Shown: positions 1 through 14,989 of the stretch, one piece after another | Position numbering within the stretch: position 1 is the stretch's first letter | Layout: each line of letters opens with the position of its first letter | From: Pelecanus crispus | Lineage: Eukaryota; Chordata; Aves; Pelecaniformes; Pelecanidae | Assembly (NCBI RefSeq): GCF_030463565.1 | Contig: NC_134676.1 | Span: 27,715,228-27,779,227 of the forward strand | Length of the DNA stretch: 64,000 nucleotides | Reading direction: 5' to 3' | Program-made: the position numbers and the translations under genes | The notes under the pieces: model-generated | The model's input: the letters and a program-made list of their open reading frames with translations, nothing else | Told to the model about the DNA's origin: nothing | Database searches by the model: none

Positions 1-3000
1 AAGACACTTGCTATAAATTGCAATGAAATTTTACGAAGGTTCAGGTAACTAGATTATACTATGTACACAGTAATTTCATTGGTACACACCACAAATTATT
101 TTATTATCTCTGGAAGACTATTGAAGATGTTGTGACTGTGTACAGAAATAGAATAAATAAATTTTACCTGGCAAGGATTTATATGTGAGCTCTAGTGAAA
201 AGACTAATTCTGAGAAAGTGAAACAGCTGCAAGATGGTCTACCTTATTTAAGATGACTTGGTTTAATGATTGTCTATGCTGCTCTTGAAAGGTAGACTGC
301 AGACATTTCTGTCTGAGATTATTACTTATGACCAAAATGTGTACAGCATGAAGCAGTACAGAAGTGTCCATGAATTTTTATGTACTGCAGAACACACACA
401 ACTGTTGATCACTTTACCTTTCTGTTGCTGACAGTAAGATCAGGTAAGCATTTCATTCATATGCTTCCTCAAATGACTAGGTTCTCCATGAAAAGAACAA
501 CAGATCAAGTAACAGCCAACTAGTCCAATTTAAACCCTTGCTTGGCTTCTTTTGCTGATTTGGACTCAGATGGAAACTAAGTCAGAAACCATATTTATTT
601 AAAGATAGCTTGCTAAATTCTTCACCTTAGTGCTCCACTTCATCTTTCCTTCAAAGGGAATGATTTTTTATTTCCACATGTGCTCACTGAATGCATCTGC
701 AAGCATAAAACACAGACAGCGAAGCCAAATCTGTAACAACACAAATGACATCATGGCTGATGGTAAGAAAAGTAAATAATCACTCATTTTATTTTTCACT
801 CTGAATTTTGATCTAACAATGCAACCTCTACCAAAGATGCAAAATACACCATTGCAAAAGTAAAAAGTCAAGTCAGTTACCAAATGAGGAAGAAGACCAG
901 CAGCAAGCACTGCAATCCTATTTGTGGAGCCACTGGGCCTTTGTAGAACTGATCCAGTTGTCCAAGACCACCTACTTGTCCTTTACAATAGTGGCACAAT
1001 TGAAGTGTTTAGGCACCTGGTCAGGCCCTTTAGGCTGGTTGTGTCTCAGCAAGAACTATTGAGATCTTGGTCCTATGCTTCCAACCTCAAAAGCATACAA
1101 CGTTGGGCTGTAGTTAGGTGTAGTCAGTGCAGCCAGCTGCTGAAGCATATATCCAGCCTCCCAGTGTGTGTTTTACAGCTGATGTTGCTATAATCATTAG
1201 CCCTCAAGCTTTAGCAATTTAAAGTTGGTTTAAAACTACTGAGGGCATCTCTATGGTAACATGTCTTTGGACCTCCCAGCTGCAGCTTGAAGTGAAGTTA
1301 TCGAAGTTAGCATTGCCACAATTAGAAATTTTCTAGCGGGATCCTCCCAGACACCAGAAAATTTTTATTTATTAGACATAAAGCCTTTTGAAGAAACAGT
1401 AAATCAGGTGGACATTTTTATCAAGAATCTGAGATTTACTATAGTAAGTTCTGATTGACTTGAAACACTTTTCCAGAATTTTATCTTTGAAATATTTCTC
1501 TTGTTGAAGTGATGTTTCCAAGTAAGCAGGAAGTCCAATTCACATTAGCTTGCCATCAGCATACAAGTCAGTTGCCAAGCAAATTTCTGAGCAGATAAGC
1601 AGCAAAAGTTTGGAAGGAGTTTAGAGAGGATGCACAGAAGACCATCTTTCCTGTATTATGCTTAATCCTGTCATAGGTAGCAATGAAAGCACTGCTTTAA
1701 GTCACCTGTCTGTGCCATGATTTTTTTCCTGTTCATGGCATACGTGCTGGTAGCAGAAAAGAAGATATGCCTACTGTTGTCAGATGCTTATCAGTTTTGA
1801 TAATACTTGGAACAGATAGATAGAACTGCTCTCCTCCAGAGTGAGAAAGAATGTAACTGATCATCAAAGAATGAATGAAGAGATTTGGCAGCTGGTAGAC
1901 ACAGGATGTGAACTGTGACCAAAAAGAACAAAGAAGTCCACACATTTGAATGTATCCTGCTTTGATCCCATTCTTAGCAATGGCAACACCTCTACAACCA
2001 GTCAAATGGGGCGGGGGGGGCGGGGGGAACCCAACCAAAACTGGAGGGGAGATACCAGAAGATGTTCACCCAACCTTCAGACAAGCATACACCAAGTATG
2101 CATACAAACATACAAAAGGATCACCCATCATCCCAAGAAGACAGGCTATCCTCTTCAGATTCTATGCTGAAAGAACAAATGCAAAATAAAAATCCTGTAA
2201 GATGGAGAGTGGCAGTTCAACAAAAGGGAGCGGTTGCAAGAAGCACTGCCAACATCTCCAAGTGATGCAAATCTGGTATGTTGCACTTATGCCATGCCAC
2301 TACCTCCTTCACTCATCAAGAAATGTTGAACACTTATCAGGGAGAGTTAGGAACAAGGCATTCAGAGAAGCAGCGCTGCCCAGTCCAACTACTAGCTACA
2401 GCTAAAATAGCTGAGGGCTGTGTGGGAGATATGCTGCCAGCTGTTTTGGTCCCTGACAGCCCATTAACCAAAAGAGGAAATATCAGGGCCAAAGAATTTA
2501 TTTCTATTGAATTAAACATAGAACTTGGGGAAATTTTCAGAAAATTTGACTAGCCTTTTGACCATTGCTACCTTCCTATCTGAAAAAGGCCAAATATTCA
2601 TCTCACTGATGTCAGTGGAGTCTTTCCAGGAGCAAGACTTGTGTCCTAACATATGGAGTGGTGACTTCTGAATTTGGCCATTTTAACCAAAATACATGTA
2701 TGAATTGCACATTTCTGCACCGGGGCTGGAAGTCCAAAAAGGTACAAAGTTTTTACTGCTGTATCATTGAACACTCTTCTGTATTTTAAGCTCTTTCATT
2801 AGATTTTTAAGTAAAATGCTGTTCTTCAAGGATAAGAAGTGATACACAAAAAATCCAGAGTACTTCTTGGTAAGCACCATAAAAAATAATCACATTTATT
2901 TTCTTCATGTTCTGGTGTTCAGTTAGGAAGCTAGCTCTGTTAAATGTTCTTACAATGTGTGTCCACAGTCATAGTTAACCTGATACCTCTCCTAAAATTT

Positions 3001-5157
3001 TCTGAGGTGCGCAAAAGTTTATTGCTGCTTTTTACCACTCAGATATTCCTAAATCTGCCTGATTACTGTATCTTGTAGGAGTAGCTCTCCAGCTCAAACT
3101 CAGAGATGATCATATGTCTAGTAGCCATTTTACAACATCAATAACACCAACTGAAACACCTTGCAACTGTGAGCAAGTTGCCTCCATATTCCTTCATTTT
3201 GTTCCAGTGGATCCTGTGCAGCTATACTATGAGTTTCTGAAAAAAAACAAGGGTATGTTGAAGACATTCTTTACTCAATTGCTGTTTAACATGCTATATG
3301 CCAAAACCCGTATGTGAATCATAAAATACGAACTTTTAAACATACACATATCTCAGACTTGGAGAGATAAACTGCATCATGTATTGACACTAGAGAATAA
3401 GCGTGAGCATGGTAATTAAGGGTCATCCTTTCACAGGCAACCATCTGCATTAACCATGCAGGAAACCAGTGTTCTCTGATAATACTTTACATGTGAGCTA
3501 CTGAAGTACAGAGCCCTTTTCAATTTTAAGCTATCTGCAGACTATTTGCAAACAAATGAAAAATAACAATAAAGTGAACATGAAAGAATGGCCTTAAAGG
3601 AGTTACTTTCAGTGCGGCAGATTTTTCAAATCTAAGCAAGGCCACAGATGTCTTATAGCTCTAAGGGGGAAAAAAAATCCTTGATCTAAAAATAGCCTCT
3701 TACATAAATCTGGTAGAACCCATGAAAACAATTCCATTCTTTGAAGATGATTCATTACTGAACTGTTTGAACTGTATGGATGGCCCCTAAGCCACTAAAA
3801 TGCCAGAGGGCCAAAAAAGATCTGTATGTGCATAGGCTGCCCTAGTTAATGTGTATCTGCAAACAGACAACAAAGGAAGCTTTGGAGTTAATAGGGTACA
3901 AAAGAAATAAACAAATGTAAGCCCGAAGTCTAAGACTGTTGGTTTGAACTATTTTTTAAGAGAGCTTCTCACCACCTGCTAGTTTTTCTTCCTGAACTCT
4001 ATAAGCATATGTCGGGACAAAATGGTAGGTATTAGGACAAAACCCAGGAACACACAGAGATACAAGACTTTGTCCACCTACATTTGTGAGGGCCCATACC
4101 CCTAAGAGCAACATACAGATCTAACTCACTGCAGGATCTTACCAGAGGTCATACAATATCCTCATGCTTTCTGGTTGAGCATAACGCTGATCAGTCCCAC
4201 CACTTTTTATGTTATTGATAATTTTATGATATTTCACTTTCCTAAATATCTGGCTTCATAACTGAAAGAAAAAGTCTGATATATCTAACACCAGAATGCA
4301 CAGAATCTAACTTAAAATGATGAAATCTTAAGTATGTTATTTTTAAGACTGGCACAACTCTTGGCTTGAGCTTGAGTCTTGAGCAATGTCTATCAAACAC
4401 ATGGTTTCAATCTACTAACGGTGTGAGAAACAAACAAGTTCTGTTGCTCACTCTAAGTTCACCTGGAGGACCAGGGTAATAAAAGATAGCTCTATCACAC
4501 TGAAATGAGCAAAAATGCCAGAATGCACCAAAGAAATTGTTGTACCAAATAAAGTGACAACATTTATACAAAGTCACTTTTTAAAGAAAAAACTGCCATT
4601 AAGATTAAATTCATTCTCATGCACCAGACCCACAGAGCTACACTGTGCAAGTCCTCTCCTGGCAATATCGTATTTGGGCCTGGAACATAGGCGTGCATGC
4701 TGTCATTTCACAAAGTTGTACCAGAAGTGTCTCCATATTACAACAATTTTGATTGTTATGTCCTGCTTGGTGGTTTTGGGGTTTTCTCTGTTGTTTTGGT
4801 GGGTTTTTTGTTTGGTTGGGTCTTTTTTTTGGGGCGGGGGGGAGGGCAGTTTCTTTTCCCCCCTTTTGTCAAAGATCTCTTCAGGACAACAAGACCCTCT
4901 CAGCAAGCTTCCTTTCCTGTCTTAAACAGGAAAAAAGTAAAAACACTGACTTAGCTACCAACATTCTACCCCCAACTATCATGACACCACAACAAACCAG
5001 CATGGTTTGTCTGGAGCAGTATTCCAGACAAGGATCAAAAATACATGAACCTAAGCATTTTTTTCCTTTTGAGAGTGTAGAGATTGCACTGGCAAACAGA
5101 CTGGTTAGTAGTCTTCAATTTGCCTAGACAAATGTTAGTTATTTCTCTCTTGTTCTC
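1..5157. other. PDE8B intron 1, distal part; no gene seen
   Basis: This AT-rich stretch lies downstream of PDE8B exon 1 on the minus strand, so it is read as intron 1. I looked for the next PDE8B coding exon (start of the REC/PAS-type regulatory region) and saw nothing resembling it. Short open frames here lack family resemblance and start and stop in ordinary AT-rich sequence. A G-run sits near 2010-2027 and a G/T-rich tract lies near 4780-4860; both are low-complexity sequence. The intron assignment is inference from exon 1 alone. Confidence 0.6.
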
Positions 5158-6243
5158 AAATGGATAAAAAACTGGTTGGGTGGCCAAGCCCAGAGAGTAG
5201 TGGTGAATGGAGTTAAGTCCAGTTGGCAGCCGGTCATGAGCGGTGTTCCCCAGGGCTCTGTTTTGGGGCCAGCCTTGTTTAACATCTTTATCGATGATCT
5301 GGATGAGGGGATTGAGTGCACCCTCAGTAAGTTTGCAGATGACACCAAGCTGGGTAGGAGTGTCGATCTGCTGGAGGGTAGGATGGCCCTGCAGAGGGAC
5401 CTGCACAGGCTGGATCGATGGGCCGAGGCCAACTGTACGAGGTTTAACAAGGCCAAGTGCTGGGTCCTGCACTTGGGTCACAACAACCCCATGCAATGCT
5501 ACAGGCTTGGGGAAGAGTGGCTGGGAAGATGCCTGGCCAAAAAGGACCTGGGGGTGTTGGTTGACAGCCAGCTGAACATGAGCCAGCAGTGTGCCCAGGT
5601 GGCCAAGAAGGCCAACAGCATCCTGGCTTGTGTCAGGAATAGTGTGGCCAGCAGGAGCAGGGAGGTGATTGTCCCCCTGTACTCGGCGCTGGTGAGGCTG
5701 CACCTGGAATACTGTGTCCAGTTTTGGGCATCTCAGTAGAAGAAAGACACTGAGGTGCTGGAGCATGTCCAGAGAAGGGCAACAAAGATGGTGAAGGGTC
5801 TGGAGCACAGGCCTTATGAGGAGCGGCTGAGGGAACTGGGGTTGTTTAGCTTAGAGAAGAGGAGGCTGAGGGGAGACCTTATCGCTCTCTACAACTACCT
5901 GAAAGGAGGTGGTAGTGAGGTGGGTGTTGGTCTCTTCTCCCAAGTAGTTAGTGATAGGACGAGAGGAAATGGGCTCAAGCTGTGCCAGGGGAGGTTTAGG
6001 TTGGATATTAGGAGAAATTTCTTCATGGAGAGGGTAGTCAAGCATTGAACAGGCTGCCCAGAGAGGTGGTGGAATCACCATCCCTGGAAGCGTTCAAAAA
6101 ACGGGTAGATGTGGCACTTCAGGACATGGTTTAGTCTAGTCTACCCTTGATTGGTTTAGTGTGGATTTGGTAGTGTATGTTAATGGTTGGACTGGATGAT
6201 CTTAAAGGTCTTTTCCAACCTAAACGATTCTATGATTCTATGA
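5158..6243 (+). mobile_element. CR1 non-LTR retrotransposon, 5'-truncated copy
   Basis: This is the 3' end of a CR1 LINE, the dominant avian retrotransposon. The translated plus strand gives the C-terminal half of the ORF2 reverse transcriptase: a [10 protein letters not shown] block near 5240-5275, the catalytic FADD motif at 5332-5343, and the C-terminal block with RRATKM and [11 protein letters not shown]. The frame has a single in-frame TAG at about 5737-5739 and resumes in the same frame. Near 6046 a one-base loss shifts the frame just before the conserved block that follows VVKH. The element ends in the CR1 tail, two copies of a TGATTCTA-like octamer at about 6225-6243. There is no poly-A tail, as expected for CR1. 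The 5' border is placed where reverse-transcriptase similarity begins and is uncertain by tens of bases. The copy is dead but has few lesions. Confidence 0.95.
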
Positions 6244-9200
6244 AATATTAAATTTCATACATTTAGAAGGAGTCCTCTGCTGTTGTGATGGGGTGGCAAA
6301 TAAAATCACAGAAAACACAGACTATTACGTGACTTTAGGCAGTAGTGGACACATTACTACAATTTTGTAATACAGAACACCATCTATGCATTTCCTGTTG
6401 CAGTGAAACCGATGTATGATTGAATTGTTTTAAAAGCTCATTAAGATTACCACAAATAAACTGCAGAAATAGCATGTTCAAGATGATTGCTATAATCCAC
6501 AAAATTTCTTAGCATTGAGTTGCAAGCTACATTTTTGTTGTTTAGTTATAAGGTCTGAAGAGAAATTACTAGATTCAGACACCACATCTCCTCAAGATTT
6601 CCAAGTGTCATTGGCATCCTGTGCCACCAAGACAAATCTTTTTTTTCCCCCAAAACACCTCTCTACCCACATGCCCCTTCAGCCCCACTCCCTTTCGCTT
6701 AAGTTTCTGTCCTGGCCTCCTCCAGCCCATAACAGATGCTCCTTCCACAACTGCCCCAACTTTGGCTAGATTGATTACTTTCTTTTCACCTGAACAATGA
6801 CGTCTCACTCTGCTTAGCATGTCTCAGATCTCATTTTCATCCATCTCTTCTGTAATAATCCACTGCACCCTCATAGTACTCTAGCTGACCTTTTTTAAGT
6901 CTGCAAAACCCTCCAGAACAAAGATAGCCAAAGATTTCTCAGGTTTCCAGCAGCACACTGCAGCCACCGTCCAGAGCTCCATGGGGACAGGAGCACTGTC
7001 CAGCAGCTGCAGCCCATTGTACCATGTCCATGGCCCACTGCACCATGTCCACAAGAACATAAGAAATCAAAACTTTCAAGATGTCTTGCTATCTTGGCCT
7101 CCCTCACTTTGCGATCTGAGGCAAAGGGAAGCAACCTGAAACAAGGCTGTGGCAAGGTGTTCAACATGGCAGTTAACTTTTCCACAAGTAACAACACTGC
7201 CTGGCACATAAACACAGCCCTAACCATTTAACAGATATGATGGTTTTATTCTGAAATGGAACATACCACCTGTTCCTGAAAGCTTGTGTTATTTCCCAAT
7301 ATAATTAAACAGCTGTTTAGGAAACCGCTTTCTTTGAGACAGGAGGAAGTGGTGATTCATCAGGATGGGACTCTTTGGAATGGATGGATTTCAGGGAAGC
7401 AGTCTCAGGGCCAAGAGGAAGAGAAACCCACAATATCCAGCAGTCCAGGAAGCAGGGGACTTATGTGGGAGAACATCTTCAGGCTCTTTCAAAACAGAGA
7501 ATTGAACTTGGGTGTCTTGTCTCCAGAAAACACCCTAGCCACCACGTTACCACCTACCCTGAGGTCTCTTGATTTTCAAAAGAAATTTGATTTGCTTTGG
7601 AATTGAACACACACAAAAGTTAAAGCCTCATTTCCCCCCTCCTTTTCTAAAAGAGATTTCTTGGTTTTCTGGCTAGCACAATGGCTTGATAAGTTGCATT
7701 TCTTAAATGGACACAATGATTATTAAACATAGCTGCAGGAGAATGACAATCATTGACAACATTCAAGTTCACAGTGCCTTCAGACAGCCTTCCAAATCTA
7801 CTACGGGGGAAGAAGAAAGCCTCTTTTGCTGTCCCTGGGGTGAAATGACTGACCTAAGAGCAAAAGGAAAATGGAGTGCTGGAAGCAGCTCCAAAGCTAA
7901 CTTCAGAGACCTTGTGCCCAATTCCACATTTGATTAAGCTGATTTTTTTATAGCATTAAAACGTATGCTGCCGGTCAGTATATCACGATTTTGATTAAAA
8001 CATGCATAAAATGAGAAAGGAATCAGATGTGGGGTATAATATAAACAAATAGATTGTAATTAAATCTAACAGGTTACAGCTCTACATGCAAACTGGCTGT
8101 GAGCACAGTTTGTCCTAGCCTTATAAGTAGCTGTCAAATAGCTTGTTTTCCAATAGATACATTGCTTCAAAACTCCATTCTGCCCATTTCAGCTCACTGT
8201 CTTACCTCATAGTGGACATTACTGACGCTACTGATGCAGAGTCTCTCAGCTAACTGTTGTTTCTTTGGATTTCTTATTTAAACACAATTTCATAATATCT
8301 ATACACATGCTCACACTTGGCTGCTTTCCCTGTGAATTCTGTGTGCTGGAGTCCAGGCGGCCCAGATGTTTGCAATTCCTGCTCCACTCTTCCATGCTAT
8401 GAAACCAACTGACATTGGTCCAGTTTTCCTGTCCTGGATGCAGTATGAATCCAGGGCAATAGATTAATGACTTGTAAATCTACATCAAAATTAATTCTGT
8501 ATTTTCAAAGTGAGTAGTTCACATTATTAAGAGCTTAATGTTGGGACTGATTCTAAAGTAGCACCATTTAGCTGAGGGGCTTCTCAGAATAAATCTAAGT
8601 TCTACCCTTTCTATATTCAAGATATGAAATATTTGACACTGGATGGCCAAATCAGTGGGTAGAGATATACAGGGATTTTTTTTAACAATTCTCCAGAGTA
8701 ACTGTCTATTCACAGAGTCAGAGTTAATCCAAAGGAACAGAATGTCTCTAACACATTTTGTTCTTTCATAGCTGACAATACAGGTGAGAAAGACATTTAT
8801 AAATAATTGGTTGCTGAAGGCTGGGGTAGTGGTTGACACAAATGATCGACCTGCAAGAAAAAATAAAGCTCATAAGCAAATGGACTAATGGTCCTCTCAA
8901 GTGAAGAAAGTTACCTGCACTACCTCCAGAAGGCTGTACAGCATGTCATCTTACTCAGAATTAATAATGTATCTCCGGACAGCACTTCTTCCTCACACAA
9001 AAGAAAAGGTGACTCAAGCTTCATAGGCCAAAAGCACCAGTGTTTTGGGGGAGTCATGGGAGCTCCTATAGAATGAACTTGTTGTACTTTATGGTCTGTG
9101 AGAATGGCCCCAAAGAAGATGCCCTCAGGGAACCAAGGGGACAGTCAGCTGTTGCTGCCCTGCAAGACCAGTGACTTACTGGGCTAGAAATGCACCTACT

Positions 9201-12200
9201 AAACTGGGCCAGAGGGAGACAATACTACACAAGAAGTCATCAGTTGGCAGTCTAACCTCATGCCCTCTGCCACAAAATGATGCACGTCAAACACACACGC
9301 TGTATTCCACAATGCTCCATACATTTATCTTTACATCAGTAAAGGTGACTGTTGATTTTCTGAAGCCATAATCCTGCTACCACTGAGTTATTTTGAAGTC
9401 CAGAAAATACTAGGTTTGGTTACCATGACAACACTCCCCCAAAAGAGTTAAACTCTGCTACACCATAAAACACTTCACATGCTATTTCCTAGCAACCACA
9501 CAGGTACATACAGCCTTCACTGAAGGCAATTTTAGAAAAGTTACATGTACATTAAAGATAATTCTACGAATTTCATGTACACCATGCATCTTTCACTTTG
9601 GGCTGCACTGAAAAACAGTATAACTGAGACAGACTTGAATCTTTAAAAAAAATAAGAGGAGTGACCAACAGGCAGACAGGTAATACAGGCAGAGAATGAT
9701 CTGCATGGGAAGTAAAGTACCCTGAGATCTGGCAGCAGTGCAGGTGGTGCAAGAGGAAAATTTAATCCAAACATGGTTTCTTTTCCATCTCTGGTTACCC
9801 TTCACACCACAACTTACACTTTCACCAAATCTTGCTCTCCTGAACCGGAATTTTCAAGCAACAACACTTTTGAGTACACAGATAATCCAAAATGAGAATA
9901 CAGTAGTCACACGAATAGCATGTCTGCCTTGTACTATGAAGATTTTAATTTAAAAAAACCAAACAAACAAACAACAAACAAACCCCCCAACTCTGCTTCT
10001 TTTTTGCATATGGGACTAAGGTTTATGAATGTCCCCAGCCCTGGCTGCATTAATCTGACAAGCTTACCGATAAGCACATACCATTTCAGAAATCACTAGG
10101 ATCTAGAAACAATACTCCTTTTAACTTTTACAGGCTTTAGGCATCATTACACAAAATTCAGGACTACTTCACAGAACATTACCAAGTTATTGAAAATATG
10201 CACTTGCATTACTCCCTACTTCAGGAATGCCTATGCTGTACGATCCAGCCTGGTACAACTACCTGATCTAGGAAGGCATGGACATAGAAGAGGTACAGCA
10301 ACCTGTCTGAAATAACAAACTCCCGGAGAAGTTGAAGGACCCCCACCAGGAACAGGAAACATTTTTGTGAGTCAGGTGCTTAAATGCTCATTAAAGCAAA
10401 CAGGGCAAGCTCATCATCTCAACGTGATAGATGTCCAAGGTGTGGAGGGAGCACTCAAGACAGTTGAAAGGAAATGTCTACAAGAGGGTTTTGGTAGCCT
10501 TGCCTCTCTCTTAGACTACCCACAGAGCAGGTATGATGTTTAGTTTCACAACCTAAACCTGCTCAATTACTCTGCTGTCTAAACCACTACTTAAAGTACA
10601 ATAAATGACTAGATTATTTCTCACCTGAAGGAGAGGAATGGGAAACTGTGCACCCATTTTCTGTATCACACCCTAGTGATGATTAAATGTTCTCAGCTGC
10701 AGGAATTCAAACCTATCTCCTGCAACCCAAGAGCACGCGCTATTGCCCAGGTTATATGGCACAACTCAGCTCGCATTATGTCTTTCAGCCGTGTGGTCAG
10801 TTTTATCTGAAATCCCTCTGCTCTGCATTGATGATCAGCATGATCATGGAGTATTAGAAATTGTCAAAAGATCCATATCAAAATCCCCAGAAGGTAAAAC
10901 CTCATAGTCTCACTTTGCACATAGCAAGTGGTACAAAGTAGAAAACAGATGCTACTAATGTCCAGTTTACCTAAAACTCTTTGGTATTTTGGGCACTGAA
11001 AGCAAATGTTCCAAAGTAACTTTTTACTGGAGGACGTAGAGTGGTGCAGGGGTCCTGAGATGCCTGTTGACTCTCAAGGCTGAAATGGTCAAGGCTCATT
11101 GTTCTCTTACAAGCTTCCAACATTTCTCTTTTCCTATACAAACTAGGAGGGGGGAGGATGCATTTTATATCTAATGATATAAACACCTAACACCCAGAAC
11201 AGTTTTGGAAGTCCAGAATGTTGTGTGACTCAATACCAAGCAAGTTTCTTCTACCAGGCTGCTCTGTTTCCTTTGCCAAGTGGTTTATTATTTTTTCTGA
11301 AGAAATGGTTTTCTCCATTCTGTAACACTTCTCCTGTCTAGCACTGCTTAAGAGCCCAGCTACAGTGCTTGTTGAAGTTTACCTGCAGCATTTGAAGGAG
11401 GAATGGAAAGGTCAGATACGGAGCAGCAAATCTTTGCTAAAGTCCTTTTAGTGTATTCATTTAAGAAGTCTGGGCTTAGTCCAAGAAGAGTACTTCTCTA
11501 CTAGCAATTTTCTTTATGGTAAGAGGTATTCAGGCCAGCACCTGTAGGAGAACAGCTAGCCTAAACTAAAAAGGCTCTGCACTGTAACATAGTTCAACAC
11601 TTTTTGGTCTGCCCATCTTTTTTTTTCTGCCAGCTTTGCAGCCCCAGAGTATGTTCAAGAGCACTCTGCTGTCTTAGGTGTCCTATTGAGTTGTGAAATG
11701 GACCTTCATCACACTAAGTTACAGAGTTGGGAGGTTTATTTTCCAAGTTTACCCTACATCTGGTATGTTCCATGTTCTATAGAACATACTAGCAGCCAGT
11801 TAAACAGTAGTACACTTCAAACAAGACAAGAAGTGCAAGAAGTACAGTGACTTCCCTTACACATGATACTGCTTTAAAGAGAAGAACTGTATTTGAAATC
11901 AAGGCAATGCTTAGGGTTCCATTTCTCCAGGACCCATGGACCTGACGCAACTCTCTCAGTACCTGGATTTCTCAATGCTGTCCATGGCACTTTGTAATTG
12001 TATTTGGTATTTGTATTTGGCAGCTGCATCCTTTTCCCTATTCCCCCAGATTAAAAAAAAATCATAAAAGGTAGGTGTTTGTCTTATTGGGGTGCCTCCT
12101 TCTCCTCAATGCTTCCACCTTGGAATTTAACAGAGACCAACATTGGTAAGAGATATTGTCCCACTGTATTTCTTCTTATTTCTGAGCTTTGCTTCTAATA

Positions 12201-14989
12201 ATTATATTGCTATAGAAAAGCCTGAAAACTGTCAAAACCCGTTCCTAGTGTGACTGACTTTCAGGAGAGGTTCATGAACAGGTTTTTCTCTTCCACAAAG
12301 AACACAGCATAAGAAGAACCAAACCATTACACCTGCTGTTCTTGCTATTTCAAGAAGAAAAATAAGAAAAATAAGATAAAGTAATTGATAGAAGACTGCA
12401 GGTTCACCCCCTCCCCCCTGCCCCCAGGCTATATGTTAGCAACAAGAGCCTTAAAACTTGTTTGTTCTCATTGTCTTTCAGTTTGGCTAACATCTAAGTA
12501 TCAAGGTGTTCAAGAAAAGCATATCTACGCAAGCACTTGTGTTTAAGATTTGTATTTGGCCATAATAAAAAGATGTATTTGTAAACACAAATAAGGTAAA
12601 CTTTTATTATCTTTTCAAATCCCCAAGGAAGTGTTCAAGAAGCTGTTTACTTCTTGCTAAACAGCTGGTACTGTTGCACTTCAGAACTGGCAATAGTTGA
12701 GCAATGGGTCAAGCAGCCATTATACACTCAGTATCATCTCGTGCTCAATGTTATGCTTCAGTGATGCAAGCTAAATGCCTTGTATCTTTATATAAAGCTG
12801 ATGTAGGGTTTGAGATATTAATACTGTTTGGTTTTATTAAGGAGGGAACATGCACAAGGAATGCCTGGTTTTTACTCAAGTGTTTCTGCACAAGTACCTT
12901 AGTAACATAGTGTATGGCTGGGCACCAGAAACTGTGGGTCATATTCCAAATCAGGGTGCAGATGCATCTTATAATACTTAACAAGTCCACTTAAGATCTT
13001 TGTCATCTAAGCAGTAGATATTTTTTACCAAGCTTTTGAGATCCACAAAGAAACACACACATGCTAGAACTGCTGAATGGTTACTTATAACCAGCGTGAG
13101 CAGGATGCGACCAACACATCTGAATGTTCTAAACAATTCAGAACTTTTTATTAAGGAGAGGAGAAGAAAAGAAAACAAAAAAATTATCTTTTAACACTGA
13201 CCTCACCCCATTGAATACGGATTAGATGGAGTTAAAAAGTAAGGTTTAGGTAAGCCATGTATTTTAAGTGACCTGGGATCAGTTTTGATTTTTCTTTTAT
13301 TTGAATTGCATCGGGCTGAAATCATTACAGGTTGATTTCTTTCAATACCAGTTTAATATTATGGTATGGATGAGTTTTAAAACACTGTATAAAGATAGGG
13401 TCAAATGTAAATAATGCAATACTTGATTGTGGAAACAACTAAAGGGCAGTTTAGAACAGAAAATGAAGACAAACGAAGCAGCATGGTTTAAGTGGGTTGA
13501 ATAGTTACACAACTGGAATATTATATTAATATATAATAGTGCTAACAGCCATTTGACCCATGCACTTTTTCTGTCCTCTGAATACAGTTAGATGAGATTT
13601 CAACACAGCTAATATGTGCTACCAGCACTACAGCAGTTGAAACCATGTGGTATTACTAGACACTTTTTCTGTACCAAAATAACTAAAATTTTTCTTCATT
13701 TTTGAGCTTCTATGGAAATAAATATTGTTATCATGTACTATTGGAGAACGATATTTCCATACTTTTCCACTTCTTATAGCCCATCAGGTATCAAGTACTA
13801 TTTTGCCCTTATGATAGTTCTGTAACAGTCTAACCTTGCCTTGGTCACAGAAATACTCAAGTATGATATTGACCTATTGGAAATCATGCCAGGAGTAGCA
13901 GCAAGGACAGAGGCTCTAATTTGGTTTAAAAATGATAGAAAATATTTCATGGATCTTAATTCTTACAAGAACGGTAACATTTCTACTATATCATTGCAGC
14001 TGTTGTTAAAGAAAAACCCCTATAATTTCCCTTAAGTTTTTGGGACTCTAAAACTGTAAAAAGAACTGAAACTATCAAAAATAATATTACAGTGGCAATT
14101 ACAAAGTTCAAAAACTTCTGAAATATGTTCACTTTTAATAACGAGGAAGTTGACAAATACATCTGTTTATAAGAGCACATGATGTAATAACAAATAATAA
14201 ACAATTCATAAAAACAGAAAAGGGGCATCAGCACTTTCAAAAAAGTCTTCTTTCCAAATCTCAACTTAAAGAATTGTGCAAGAATTTCTGTTTTGCTCCC
14301 CTCTACATTTAAAAAATTGTATTTTGTCTTAAGTATTCCACTCTGAAATGTAAAAAAAAAAACCCAAACCCAAATCCAAGAAATATAGCAATTGTTTTAC
14401 TCCAGTCCTGCTCAGACTTTGTCCCTGTTACTGATTATTATTTACCCATTCAGCAGGTTCTGCTGCTGAATGAGTAAAACAGTCAACGTTACTGCAGACA
14501 ATTCTGCAAGTTTCTCAGCATTTGAACAAACTGACTATGGGTTGTGGTGATTTTTTTTTTTTCTTTGTGATGTCTCTCACTTATGTTTGCCTTAGACAAT
14601 TTCTGGACTTTTTTAAATTACAGAGGAAGATTATATAATCTTCTAATTTCTTAACTGTATTCTAACAAAATACCAGGATCTATTTAAGCCCATGGAACTA
14701 CTTTGTGACATGATATCCTGCTTTATTAGTACAACAGAAAAGTAACCTAAAGTGCAGCTGGGATCATGACACCATTTGTTTTGTTAATAAGCTTTGAAAT
14801 AGGGCAATGAAGCAAAATTTAATTCTTAGAAAACTTTCAGGGAAATTCATGAAAAACTACTCTGATATTAAAAAAAGAGAGTAAGAAAAAAAAAAAAATC
14901 CAGAGCAATCACCTCTCTTAACTGCTAAACTTAAGTGAAGATCTTGCCGAGCGGGTTGCAGCAGTGCCTGCCTTAGCCACTGAGAGGGG
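6244..14989. other. PDE8B intron 1, proximal part; no gene seen
   Basis: AT-rich non-coding sequence between the CR1 copy and the PDE8B CpG island. It contains scattered A-runs and a CAAA-type simple repeat at about 9950-9985. Open frames of 60-110 codons occur on both strands, for example 7286-7606 plus and 8519-8839 minus, but none has a recognisable domain. I see no RNA gene. Confidence 0.55.
9947..9987. repeat. A-rich (CAAA)n simple repeat
   Basis: A short run of A-tract and AAAC/CAAA units lies in PDE8B intron 1. It is simple sequence with no attached element that I can recognise. Confidence 0.6.

Noticed and set aside
5035..5808. 257-codon minus-strand frame
   Set aside because: Antisense shadow of the CR1 reverse-transcriptase frame.
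8216..8290. Exon-like minus-strand segment ending TATGAG|GTAAGA with frame NPKKQQLAERLCISS
   Set aside because: The donor is good but the upstream acceptor has no pyrimidine tract and the sequence matches no PDE8B exon. Probably a pseudo-exon in intron 1.
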